DNA of 12,031 bases from Magnetovibrio sp. (GTDB taxonomy: Bacteria > Pseudomonadota > Alphaproteobacteria > Rhodospirillales > Magnetovibrionaceae). Shown here in pieces: positions 1-5,553 of this stretch. The stretch covers positions 1 through 12,031 of the forward strand of contig JAESSV010000057.1 of assembly GCA_016763895.1 (NCBI GenBank). The letters run 5' to 3'. The position numbers and the translations under genes were made by a program. A model generated the notes under the pieces. The model ran no database searches. It was not told the DNA's origin and saw only the letters and a program-made list of their open reading frames with translations. How positions within the stretch are numbered: position 1 is the first letter of the stretch; the number at the start of each line of letters is the position of its first letter.

Positions 1-453
1 TGTTATTGTGGGCATCACGGCTGTATTGAAACGTTTTTATCCGGCCCCGGCCTCAGCCGTGACCACGAATTTCACACCAAACAAAGAGCTTCTGGACCAA
101 GTGCTTCTGGGCCAAGTGCTTCTGGGCCAAGAGCTTCTGGGCCAAGAGCTTCTGGGCCAAGAGCTTCTGGACAAGACATTTCGGTTTTGGACCTGCACGG
201 CAACCCAGCCGCCGATGCCACGCTCAAACGTTATGAACACCGCTTGGCCCGTGCCATTGCCACCGTGATCAACATTTTGGACCCAGACGTCATTGTGTTG
301 GGCGGGGGGCTTTCCAACCTTAAACGCCTGTACACCAACGTGCCCAAAATCTGGGCCCCGTGGATTTTTTCAGACACCTGCACCACACGGCTGGTTCAAA
401 ATGTACACGGCGACAGTTCGGGGGTGCGGGGGGCGGCCTGGCTTTGGGATTAA
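1..453 (+). CDS. ROK-family sugar kinase, C-terminal part (5' end outside the window)
   Basis: The reading frame is open from the first base and ends at TAA 451-453. ROK kinases phosphorylate sugars such as fructose, glucose or N-acetyl sugars with ATP in the cytoplasm. The visible part opens with CYCGHHGCIETFLSGPGL, the cysteine-rich zinc-binding signature of the family, in which three Cys and a nearby His bind zinc. It continues with a helix rich in Arg/Ala and the conserved ILDPDVIVLGGGLSN segment, then a GD-S-GVRGAAWL end typical of fructokinase-like ROK proteins. Between these blocks an in-frame array of pentapeptides (ASGPS/ASGPR) replaces what is normally a short variable loop before the helix beginning NPAADATLKRYE. 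The N-terminal ATP and sugar-binding half lies outside the window, so the substrate cannot be judged. The gene converges on the Sel1-repeat gene, whose stop lies about 75 bases away. Confidence 0.9.
   Translation, partial: CYCGHHGCIETFLSGPGLSRDHEFHTKQRASGPSASGPSASGPRASGPRASGPRASGQDISVLDLHGNPAADATLKRYEHRLARAIATVINILDPDVIVLGGGLSNLKRLYTNVPKIWAPWIFSDTCTTRLVQNVHGDSSGVRGAAWLWD
88..174 (+). repeat. 15-bp in-frame tandem repeat, six units, inside the ROK kinase
   Basis: The unit GCTTCTGGGCCAAGA begins at 88, 103, 118, 133, 148 and 163; the last copy is truncated after 12 bases (ending CAA). Units at 118, 133 and 148 are identical, that at 103 differs by AGT for AGA, and those at 88 and 163 carry GGA for GGG. 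Because 15 is a multiple of 3, copy-number change adds or removes one Ala-Ser-Gly-Pro-Arg/Ser pentapeptide without breaking the frame. Near identity of the copies suggests recent expansion by slippage or unequal exchange. Confidence 0.95.
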
Positions 454-495
454 GGCTCTGGGATTAAGGCTTTGGGATTAAGGCTTTGGGATTAA
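440..495. repeat. 14-bp tandem repeat (4 units) spanning the ROK kinase stop codon
   Basis: Unit GGCTTTGGGATTAA at 440-453, 454-467 (one T to C change), 468-481 and 482-495. The first unit encodes the last residues of the kinase and its TAA stop. As 14 is not a multiple of 3, the successive TAA codons fall at 451, 465, 479 and 493, which covers all three forward frames. Confidence 0.95.
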
Positions 496-518
496 GGCTT
501 TTTTTTTGGGGGGGGTAA
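496..518 (+). repeat. T9-G8 homopolymer tract after the 14-bp repeat
   Basis: A partial fifth repeat start (GGCT) runs into nine T (499-507) and eight G (508-515), then TAA. Such back-to-back homopolymers are prone to replication slippage. The T run might also help end the kinase transcript, but no stem precedes it, so it is not called a terminator. It lies in the 75-base gap between two convergent genes. Confidence 0.8.
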
Positions 519-528
519 GGCGCCAGAT

Positions 529-1980
529 CTAGTTGGCAAGCTTGGGTTTCGCCGGAGCATAGCCTTGCCGGGCTGATTTATGTATCCAGACAGAGGCCAT
601 TTTTACGTTTTTTGGCAAGCCCAAGCCTTGTTCCAACAAAAGTCCAATTTCATATTGAGCCACCTTGTTACCAAGTCTTGCCGCTTTGAGGAAAAACTCA
701 GAGGCTTTATGGTCATTTTTTGGGAACCCTGTGCCATCATGGTACATGATGCCAAACGTCAACAACGGCCCCGGTTTCATGCCGGGCAACGCTTTGGCAA
801 ACAAAACTTGAGCTTTATTTTGGTTTTTGGGCACACCAAGCCCGCTTTCGAACATAACACCCAACTCATAAAAGGCTTTAAAATTACCTTTTTTTGCCGC
901 CTTCACATATAATTTAAGGGCCAATTTAAGGTCTTTTGCGACACCTTCGCCGTTTTCGTACAATTGAGCCAAGGCCAACATCGCCCCGCCATGGCCTTTT
1001 TTTGCCGCTTTTTCAAACCATACGGCGGCCGAGGCCGGGTCCGGCGTTTGCCCCACGGCGGCCATATACATCTTGCCAATTTTAAAGAGATCCTCGGGTC
1101 TGCCATGGCGTTCGATTTGGGCGATCGTATCTTTGCGTTGTTTGGCCACGGCGTCTTGGGCGTTGCTGATCATGCCCCGATCGCGTTGAGCTTGGATATA
1201 GCCTTTAAAGGTTTCAAGAAGCCGGGGAACGTTTAGGTCTTTTTGATCCCAAAGCGCAACCTGTTCAGGCACCCGTTTTCGCATATAACGGATATAATCG
1301 CTGCAATGGATCTCTTCCAAGTTTTTGCGAAACATCACCAAGTCCGACGAAAGCTTATCAACCTTCAAATCCTGATAAGCCTGTTCTTCGTACAACCACG
1401 CCTCACATTCCACATCCAACACCCGCATCGTCAAAATGCGGTCTTCAAGATATTGTTTGCCGTGGCCCATCAATTCATGAACCAAAACAGCCGCAAGTTT
1501 GTTTAAGGTTTGGCGAATGCCATCGCGGCCAATCAGCATGGTAAATTTCTTACCGCTGGACTTTTCGTCAAATTTTTCGATAAACGTCGGCAAAAACAAA
1601 GCGTTTTGAATCGAAGCTATTTTATGGCTTCGGGGCGGATAAGCGGGATCATAAACAATCACCACCGGCCCGGCTTTCTTCAACATGTCAATCACAGCCA
1701 TGCTACGCGGCGACCTGGCCGCCAAAAGATCCAGGGCCTCAACAACCTTATCGACTCCTTGTTGCGACGACATCGTTGAGTGGCGAACATTTGAAGGACA
1801 GGGAAAGCCAAGGATAACGATGCCCAAATGAACATACATTTTGTTATCGCATTGATAAAAATTTGCTTGAGCAAAAGCAACATTGGCGAATCCCATCCCG
1901 CTCAACACCATGAGCAGCCAACTCAACCGCCAGAGCGGAGCAAAAATTCGACATACTTTTTGAGCGCAGGCAAAGATCAA
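529..1980 (-). CDS. Secreted Sel1-repeat protein with a metalloprotease-like HELMGH motif
   Basis: Predicted 483 residues from TTG at 1980, chosen because AGGGGA lies six bases upstream and the first 37 residues then form a signal peptide (basic stretch with K8, R11 and R18, hydrophobic core near 20-30, cleavage near ANVAFA-QA). It should act in the periplasm or outside. Residues about 70-270 form a domain with VHELMGHGKQ near 157-166 followed about 20 residues later by ECEAWLYEEQAY. This resembles a zinc peptidase helix with downstream glutamates, but the His spacing is HExxxH, one residue longer than standard HExxH, so activity is uncertain. Residues about 283-480 hold five Sel1-like repeats of about 36 residues (pattern A-x-x-x-L-G-x-x-Y/F-E-x-G-x-G-V-x-K-D/N), helical pairs that usually bind protein partners. 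The frame stays open upstream to 2148 with no ribosome binding site. The partner or substrate is unknown. Confidence 0.8.
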   Translation of the reverse strand: MIFACAQKVCRIFAPLWRLSWLLMVLSGMGFANVAFAQANFYQCDNKMYVHLGIVILGFPCPSNVRHSTMSSQQGVDKVVEALDLLAARSPRSMAVIDMLKKAGPVVIVYDPAYPPRSHKIASIQNALFLPTFIEKFDEKSSGKKFTMLIGRDGIRQTLNKLAAVLVHELMGHGKQYLEDRILTMRVLDVECEAWLYEEQAYQDLKVDKLSSDLVMFRKNLEEIHCSDYIRYMRKRVPEQVALWDQKDLNVPRLLETFKGYIQAQRDRGMISNAQDAVAKQRKDTIAQIERHGRPEDLFKIGKMYMAAVGQTPDPASAAVWFEKAAKKGHGGAMLALAQLYENGEGVAKDLKLALKLYVKAAKKGNFKAFYELGVMFESGLGVPKNQNKAQVLFAKALPGMKPGPLLTFGIMYHDGTGFPKNDHKASEFFLKAARLGNKVAQYEIGLLLEQGLGLPKNVKMASVWIHKSARQGYAPAKPKLAN

Positions 1981-2066
1981 TGGCGTTCCCCTAGACACAA
2001 AATATAGCGTTTGCCCCCAAGGCAAGTAAGTTCCTCGACAACCACACGAAAAGGCTTCTCCGCTCT

Positions 2067-2168
2067 TCAAACCCAAAAAACAGAAGGGGCATATCTTTGC
2101 GGCGCATATACATAAGAAGCAGAAACGCCCGCCAATACGGCACCACAAATCACAACTAATTTTATCAT
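2067..2168 (-). CDS. Possible small exported peptide (33 residues)
   Basis: ATG at 2168 is preceded by AGGGA at 2176-2180, seven bases away, a good ribosome binding site. The peptide begins MIKLVVICGAVLAGVSASYVYA, written here in two parts: a Lys3-containing start (MIKLVVICGA) and a hydrophobic run (VLAGVSASYVYA). It looks like a signal peptide or membrane anchor and stops at TGA 2067-2069. It is the first start codon after a possible promoter at 2193-2221 and could be the leader cistron of the Sel1-repeat gene. It could also be the broken start of a longer secreted protein, since a one-base change in the T6 run near 2075-2080 would join it to the Sel1 reading frame. I recognise no family. 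Confidence 0.3.
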   Translation of the reverse strand: MIKLVVICGAVLAGVSASYVYAPQRYAPSVFWV

Positions 2169-2192
2169 TACATTGTCCCTAACATTTACAAA

Positions 2193-2221
2193 GATTGTAA
2201 ACACCATGTGATGTTAGTCAA
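2193..2221 (-). promoter_or_regulatory. Possible promoter for the small ORF and Sel1-repeat gene
   Basis: Reading the minus strand, TTGACT (2216-2221) is followed after 17 bases by ACAATC (2193-2198). The -35 matches five of six consensus bases, but the -10 is poor. It lies about 25 bases upstream of the small ORF start at 2168. Confidence 0.3.
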
Positions 2222-2283
2222 CTTAGCAATCGTAATTAAAATATCATATACCCTCTAAAGATTTAAGACTGTACACGTTAGGG

Positions 2284-2396
2284 CATTAAAAGGGCGGAAA
2301 AAGAATCCGCCCGCCCTTTCTCGTAACTTGCTTGAGCAACTTATGGAAAGGTGTAGTAGGATAAAAAAGTTCACACGAAACAAACCTAGAAAAAAG
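2284..2396 (-). ncRNA. Candidate small RNA between the Sel1 and CBS genes
   Basis: A minus-strand extended -10 box, TGGTATAAA (plus 2403-2411), would start transcription near 2396. About 110 bases later comes the hairpin-plus-T terminator at 2288-2312. The span has no plausible ORF with a ribosome binding site. No -35 is visible (only TTATTC at 17 bases), which is usual for extended -10 promoters. This is inference from the promoter-terminator pairing alone; no known family is recognised. Confidence 0.25.
2288..2312 (-). terminator. Possible Rho-independent terminator (minus strand)
   Basis: On the minus strand GGGCGGA, a seven-base loop and TCCGCCC (stem 2292-2298 with 2306-2312) are followed by TTTTAA (T run over 2288-2291). 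The stem is perfect and GC-rich, though the T run is short. No minus-strand protein gene precedes it, so it would end a noncoding transcript. Confidence 0.45.
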
Positions 2397-2444
2397 TTTA
2401 CTTTTATACCATGTGAACGATGTGTGAATAAAATGTCCAAATCT

Positions 2445-2482
2445 AATTCTTAAATGTTTGAAATTTAAAACACTTAAGAATT
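2445..2482. repeat. AT-rich inverted repeat (15-bp arms, 8-base loop)
   Basis: Left arm AATTCTTAAATGTTT (2445-2459) and right arm AAACACTTAAGAATT (2468-2482) pair with a single mismatch at 2454/2473, which becomes a G-U wobble if transcribed leftwards. A further AAATCTA/TAGATTT pair (2439-2445, 2492-2498) flanks it. It lies about 75 bases upstream of the CBS gene and could be a leader hairpin or a protein-binding site. Confidence 0.6.
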
Positions 2483-2555
2483 TTGATAAACTAGATTTTA
2501 TTAGCGGCGGTATTCATAACCATCTGTAAACAAACATAAGAGTTAGGAAAACCCG

Positions 2556-3113
2556 ATGGATTGCCGTTCAGTGATGGCCCCAATTAAGGTCCGTATATAC
2601 ACCGATGAACTGGTCAGCAGCGTCATAGGTTTCATGGTTGAAAAACACATGGGGCTGGTCCCCGTCACCGAACGCGATGGCACGTTTGCTGGCTTGATCA
2701 GTGGCGATAATCTCATGAAATTTTTGCTGCCGCGCAGCTTATCCAGCATGGGCGAAGGCGGCGGTTTGATGCAACGCGGTTTTAACATTCACAAACGCGC
2801 AAGTTATCTCAATGAAACCGCCACCGAAATGCAAGACCGTCTGGACACCCTCAAAGAGCGCCCCATCGGAGAAATTTTAGACCGAAACGTCGAAGTTGCC
2901 CGTCCAGACATGCCCATGATTGATGCCTTGATGATGATCAAAGACAAACAATACGTGGTCCCCGTGGTGGATGACGACCATAAACTTGTTGGCGCGATTT
3001 CTTTCTTTTCGGTGCTCTATGGCTTAAGCGACGAATACGACCGGGAAACCGCCGAGGCCCAGAAATGCGCCGAACGCAAACAACGCGAAAAAGACAAGGA
3101 CGCCACCCCATGA
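2556..3113 (+). CDS. Two-CBS-domain protein, probable regulator of the adjacent permease
   Basis: Predicted 185 residues. CBS domain 1 spans about residues 1-60 (SVMAPIKVRIYTDELVSSV, then VPVTERDGTFAGLISGDNLM) and CBS domain 2 about 102-158 (IGEILDRNVEVARPDMPMID, then VVPVVDDDHKLVGAISFFSV). The linker between them is basic and polar, and the tail is highly charged (KCAERKQREKDKDATP). CBS pairs bind adenine nucleotides and often tune the activity of attached or neighbouring enzymes and transporters. AGGA lies eight bases before ATG 2556. The stop TGA overlaps the permease start as ATGA, so the two are translationally coupled and the likely role is sensing energy charge for the transporter; that role is inference from context. 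Confidence 0.85.
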   Translation: MDCRSVMAPIKVRIYTDELVSSVIGFMVEKHMGLVPVTERDGTFAGLISGDNLMKFLLPRSLSSMGEGGGLMQRGFNIHKRASYLNETATEMQDRLDTLKERPIGEILDRNVEVARPDMPMIDALMMIKDKQYVVPVVDDDHKLVGAISFFSVLYGLSDEYDRETAEAQKCAERKQREKDKDATP

Positions 3114-4465
3114 ACCCACACGATACAGGTCCAGCAGTTGAACACGCGATCATGTTTGGCCTTGATCCTTTGTGGTTGAGCACCGGCCTTTTGATCGTGT
3201 CTTATGTGGTGTTGTTGAGCGAACGCTATAACCGCACCGTGGTCGCTATGTTGGGGGCCGGGTTGGTGATCATCACCGGGGTTGTGTCGCAAAACCAGGC
3301 CATTGAAGCCATTGATTTTAACACCATCGCCTTGCTCACGGGGATGATGATTATTGTCGCCATCACCCGCACCTCGGGGGTTTTTGAATTCATCGCCATT
3401 TGGTCGGCAAAAAAGGTCAAGGCGGACCCCATGGGCATTTTGCTTGTCTTGTCCGTGGTGACAGCGTCTTTTTCAGCCTTTCTCGACAATCTAACCACCG
3501 TATTGTTGGTGGTGCCCATCGCCTTGTTGATTGTTGAAAAGCTTAAGGTTACCCCTTATCCCTTTTTGTTTTCACAAATTATTGCATCGAATGTGGGCGG
3601 CACCGCGACCTTGATTGGCGACCCCCCAAACATTTTGATCGGGTCAGCCACCGGGCTTTCGTTCCTGCAATTTCTCACCAACTTAGGCCCCATATCGCTT
3701 CTTATCATGGTCATTATGGTGCCTATTTTTAAGTTTTTATGGGGCAAAGAATTGGTCGCCACCGACGAAGACCGGGCCAGCATCATGCGGTTTCGAGAAG
3801 CCGAAAGCATCGCCGATAAACGCCTAATGTATATTTCGCTCAGCGTCTTAACCTTGGTCATCATCGGCTTTATCGTTGGCGAACAGTACCATATCCCGCC
3901 CGGCACCATCGCCATGTTTGGCGCCGCCGTATTGGTTTTGGCGGCCAGTTTCCAAATGAACAGCGAAGATCAAGCCAAACTTTTGCATGGCGCTTTGTTA
4001 GAGGTCGAATGGGCCGCACTGTTGTTTTTCATCGGCCTTTTTATCATCGTCGCGGGGGTTGAACAGGCGGGTCTTTTAACCATCTTGGGCGAAGCGCTGA
4101 TAAACTTCACCGGTGGCGACCCGGCCACCACGGCCTATGCCACTTTATGGTTATCGGCGGTGGTCTCGGCCGCCGTCGACAACATCCCCTTTGTCGCCAC
4201 CATGATCCCCATGGTCCAAAGCATGGAAACATCCTTGGGCGGTGCCGCCGCACTTGAACCCGTGTGGTGGTCTTTGGCTTTGGGCGCTTGTTTGGGCGGG
4301 AATGGATCGCTGGTCGGGGCCGCAGCCAACGTTATGGTATCGGGTCTTAGCGAGCGGGCGGGTTATCCCATCAGCTTTTTCAAATTTTTGAAATTCGCAT
4401 TGCCGCTCATGTTGCTGACCATCGTCATCGCAAACATCTACATTTACCTGCGCTATTTTATGTAA
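3110..4465 (+). CDS. ArsB/NhaD (ion transporter superfamily) permease
   Basis: Predicted 451 residues with some ten to twelve hydrophobic segments, an inner-membrane transporter. It has the internal two-fold repeat of this superfamily. SAFLDNLTTVL (about 122-132) with NVGGTATLIGDPPN (161-174) in the first half matches AAVDNIPFVAT (354-364) with LGGNGSLVGAAANV (395-408) in the second. The DN pairs and the GDPPN loop are the substrate and ion-binding hairpins of this group. Relatives include ArsB, NhaD Na+/H+ antiporters, the human P protein and SLC13 dicarboxylate carriers; sequence alone does not decide among anion, dicarboxylate or Na+/H+ exchange. ATG 3110 is chosen over 3065 because it overlaps the CBS stop (ATGA) and has AAGGA nine bases upstream. 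It ends two bases before the converging flagellar gene, with no terminator between. Confidence 0.88.
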   Translation: MNPHDTGPAVEHAIMFGLDPLWLSTGLLIVSYVVLLSERYNRTVVAMLGAGLVIITGVVSQNQAIEAIDFNTIALLTGMMIIVAITRTSGVFEFIAIWSAKKVKADPMGILLVLSVVTASFSAFLDNLTTVLLVVPIALLIVEKLKVTPYPFLFSQIIASNVGGTATLIGDPPNILIGSATGLSFLQFLTNLGPISLLIMVIMVPIFKFLWGKELVATDEDRASIMRFREAESIADKRLMYISLSVLTLVIIGFIVGEQYHIPPGTIAMFGAAVLVLAASFQMNSEDQAKLLHGALLEVEWAALLFFIGLFIIVAGVEQAGLLTILGEALINFTGGDPATTAYATLWLSAVVSAAVDNIPFVATMIPMVQSMETSLGGAAALEPVWWSLALGACLGGNGSLVGAAANVMVSGLSERAGYPISFFKFLKFALPLMLLTIVIANIYIYLRYFM

Positions 4466-4467
4466 AT

Positions 4468-4827
4468 TCAGGCTTTGACATCCATCAAATTTTGCGCCAT
4501 TTCTGCGCCGACTTGCACCACCTTAACCCCCGCGTTATAGGCATTTTCGGCGGTGATGAGGCTGGCAAATTCAGTTCCAAAATCGACGGAGTTGTTAAAC
4601 GCGCCAAAACCGGGGCCTAAATCGGTTGAGGTGCGAACCGTTGCCAGAACGCCACCCGCAGAATATTGCGTGGTTGATGTTTGCTGAACGCTGAGGGTCT
4701 TGGCTTGAATTTCGACCCGCTTGCAATCCGGCGTGCTTGAATTTGCAATATTGTCCGCAGACGCCGCAACCCGTTGTGCGTTCACGTTCAAACCTGAAAT
4801 TGCGCTGGTTAAAATACCATTTCCCAC
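4468..4827 (-). CDS. Short FlgC-like flagellar basal-body rod protein
   Basis: Predicted 119 residues from GTG 4827, chosen because AGAGGAG lies six bases upstream; the longer ATG start at 4869 would add residues unlike the family. The N-terminus has the rod signature ILTSAISGLNVNAQRVAASADNIAN and STP (about 5-33). The C-terminus EFASLITAENAYNAGVKVVQ (about 86-105) is the helical FlgC/FlgG-type end that packs with the N-terminal helix in the rod coiled coil. Length is at the short end for FlgC (about 130-140), and the usual G-Y-K-R after STP is DCKR here. It is probably a rod component or paralogue exported by the flagellar type III system. A CRP-type operator and -10 box lie just upstream. 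No other flagellar structural gene is adjacent, so it is an outlying member of the regulon. Confidence 0.75.
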   Translation of the reverse strand: MGNGILTSAISGLNVNAQRVAASADNIANSSTPDCKRVEIQAKTLSVQQTSTTQYSAGGVLATVRTSTDLGPGFGAFNNSVDFGTEFASLITAENAYNAGVKVVQVGAEMAQNLMDVKA

Positions 4828-4870
4828 ACCAAAACTCCTCTCGTCACAAGCGATATCAAAGCCTGTCACC

Positions 4871-4876
4871 AGTATG
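4871..4876 (-). promoter_or_regulatory. Possible -10 box of a CRP-dependent promoter
   Basis: Minus-strand CATACT matches four of six -10 bases. If transcription starts near 4864, the centre of the CRP-type palindrome (4905.5) is at -41.5, the classical class II activation position. The leader would be about 37 bases, containing AGAGGAG before GTG 4827. Confidence 0.45.
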
Positions 4877-4897
4877 ATGAACCAAGGCTGACCTGTC

Positions 4898-4913
4898 TGT
4901 GACCTAGATCACA
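4898..4913. promoter_or_regulatory. CRP-type operator, perfect TGTGA-N6-TCACA
   Basis: TGTGACCTAGATCACA reads TGTGA, six bases, TCACA, with a nearly symmetric CTAG core. It differs by one base from the ideal E. coli CRP palindrome. It overlaps the stop codon (4909-4911) of the upstream 142-residue gene and lies 71 bases upstream of the FlgC-like start. The alphaproteobacterial regulator that reads it is not in the window. Confidence 0.65.
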
Positions 4914-5337
4914 AAGACAAACTAACGGTTTGTCCCATGGCTTGAGGATTGCCGTGAATCACCAAAGCGGTGCCTTCATAGGCTTGAATGGCTTTTTCAA
5001 CGGCTTTTGGATTTAGCCGTTGGGAATCACCTTGAAATTCGGTGGCGGCTTGCTTTTTTTGCCGGTCATCAAGCATGCTCACGAACATGGTTGAATAAGT
5101 TTCAAACTTTCCGGCTGTATTCGTTAGCGGCTGAAAGTCTGGTTTCTTTTGACGCCGATTTAAATCAGCATAACTTTCATAGTTAAACTGAGTGGTGGTT
5201 TGAATATCGTTTTGATTGCCAATGGCGTCGACGGGGCCACTTACAGCAGACGCAACCCCCCGCGATCCGGACGCCATACGTCCAGACGAGGCACTTGGTA
5301 CCGGGACAACATTCATAGGTCTGGCGCTCAAAGCCAT
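4909..5337 (-). CDS. Unknown protein, 142 residues, upstream of the FlgC-like gene
   Basis: ATG 5337 follows AAGGAGG at an ideal distance (AAGGAGGGGTTATG), so the start is firm. The first about 50 residues are rich in Ser, Ala, Pro and Gly and look disordered, with no signal peptide or membrane segment. Residues about 60-142 are mixed polar and helical, with an RRQKKPDFQP stretch, YSTMFVSMLDDRQKK, and the end AIQAYEGTALVIHGNPQAMG. It is codirectional with and 81 bases upstream of the FlgC-like gene, so a flagellum-associated role is possible, but only from position. I do not recognise the family. Confidence 0.75.
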   Translation of the reverse strand: MALSARPMNVVPVPSASSGRMASGSRGVASAVSGPVDAIGNQNDIQTTTQFNYESYADLNRRQKKPDFQPLTNTAGKFETYSTMFVSMLDDRQKKQAATEFQGDSQRLNPKAVEKAIQAYEGTALVIHGNPQAMGQTVSLSL

Positions 5338-5505
5338 AACCCCTCCTTACACGCCGGGCCAAAAAAGGAACTCAAGAAAAACAAGGCCTTGGACGCACTA
5401 AACCCCCGACCATGCCAATCCTTTCTGGTGTCACGACCGAAGCATATATTTAAGCGCTCAAATCTGGCACCACATTCTGATGGTACCGTTTGAGTTATGG
5501 TTAAT

Positions 5506-5511
5506 ATTATA
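5506..5511 (-). promoter_or_regulatory. Possible -10 box upstream of the unknown 142-residue gene
   Basis: Minus-strand TATAAT (plus ATTATA) is a perfect -10 hexamer in an AT-rich patch, but no -35 is seen at 16-18 bases. Use of this site would give a leader of about 160 bases before ATG 5337. Confidence 0.3.
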
Positions 5512-5553
5512 CATCTATTTTCGAGCATTAAGCGAGTATTTTCCCCCAACTCC

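Larger units (their letters stand above)
2169..2555. other. Gene-free AT-rich intergenic region
   Basis: About 390 bases with no convincing protein gene on either strand; it separates the leftward Sel1-repeat gene from the rightward CBS gene. It contains the possible Sel1 promoter, a hairpin with T-run on the minus strand, a minus-strand extended -10 box and a long AT-rich inverted repeat, each listed separately. I see no good sigma-70-type promoter for the CBS gene. Confidence 0.7.

Noticed and set aside
88..174. CRISPR array
   Set aside because: Units are 15 bases, contiguous and in frame, with no spacers.
529..2148. A longer 539-residue start for the Sel1-repeat protein
   Set aside because: It begins at a TTG without ribosome binding site and adds about 56 cysteine-rich residues before a good signal peptide; TTG 1980 has a strong site.
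1863..2338. Repeated 12-mer TTGCTTGAGCAA at 1863-1874 and 2327-2338
   Set aside because: One copy lies within the Sel1 signal peptide coding region; a repeated 12-mer is expected by chance in 12 kb.
2928..2941. Perfect FNR-like TTGAT-N4-ATCAA
   Set aside because: It lies inside the CBS gene and is produced by Leu-Met-Met-Ile-Lys codons; no promoter follows it, so chance is the simplest explanation.
3065..3109. Upstream start for the permease at 3065
   Set aside because: It would overlap the CBS gene by 49 bases and add a hydrophilic basic stretch; ATG 3110 has a better site and coupling.
5466..5487. Hairpin GGCACCA / TGGTACC in the leader of the 142-residue gene
   Set aside because: Seven-base arms with one mismatch and an eight-base loop are too weak to call a regulatory element without more evidence.
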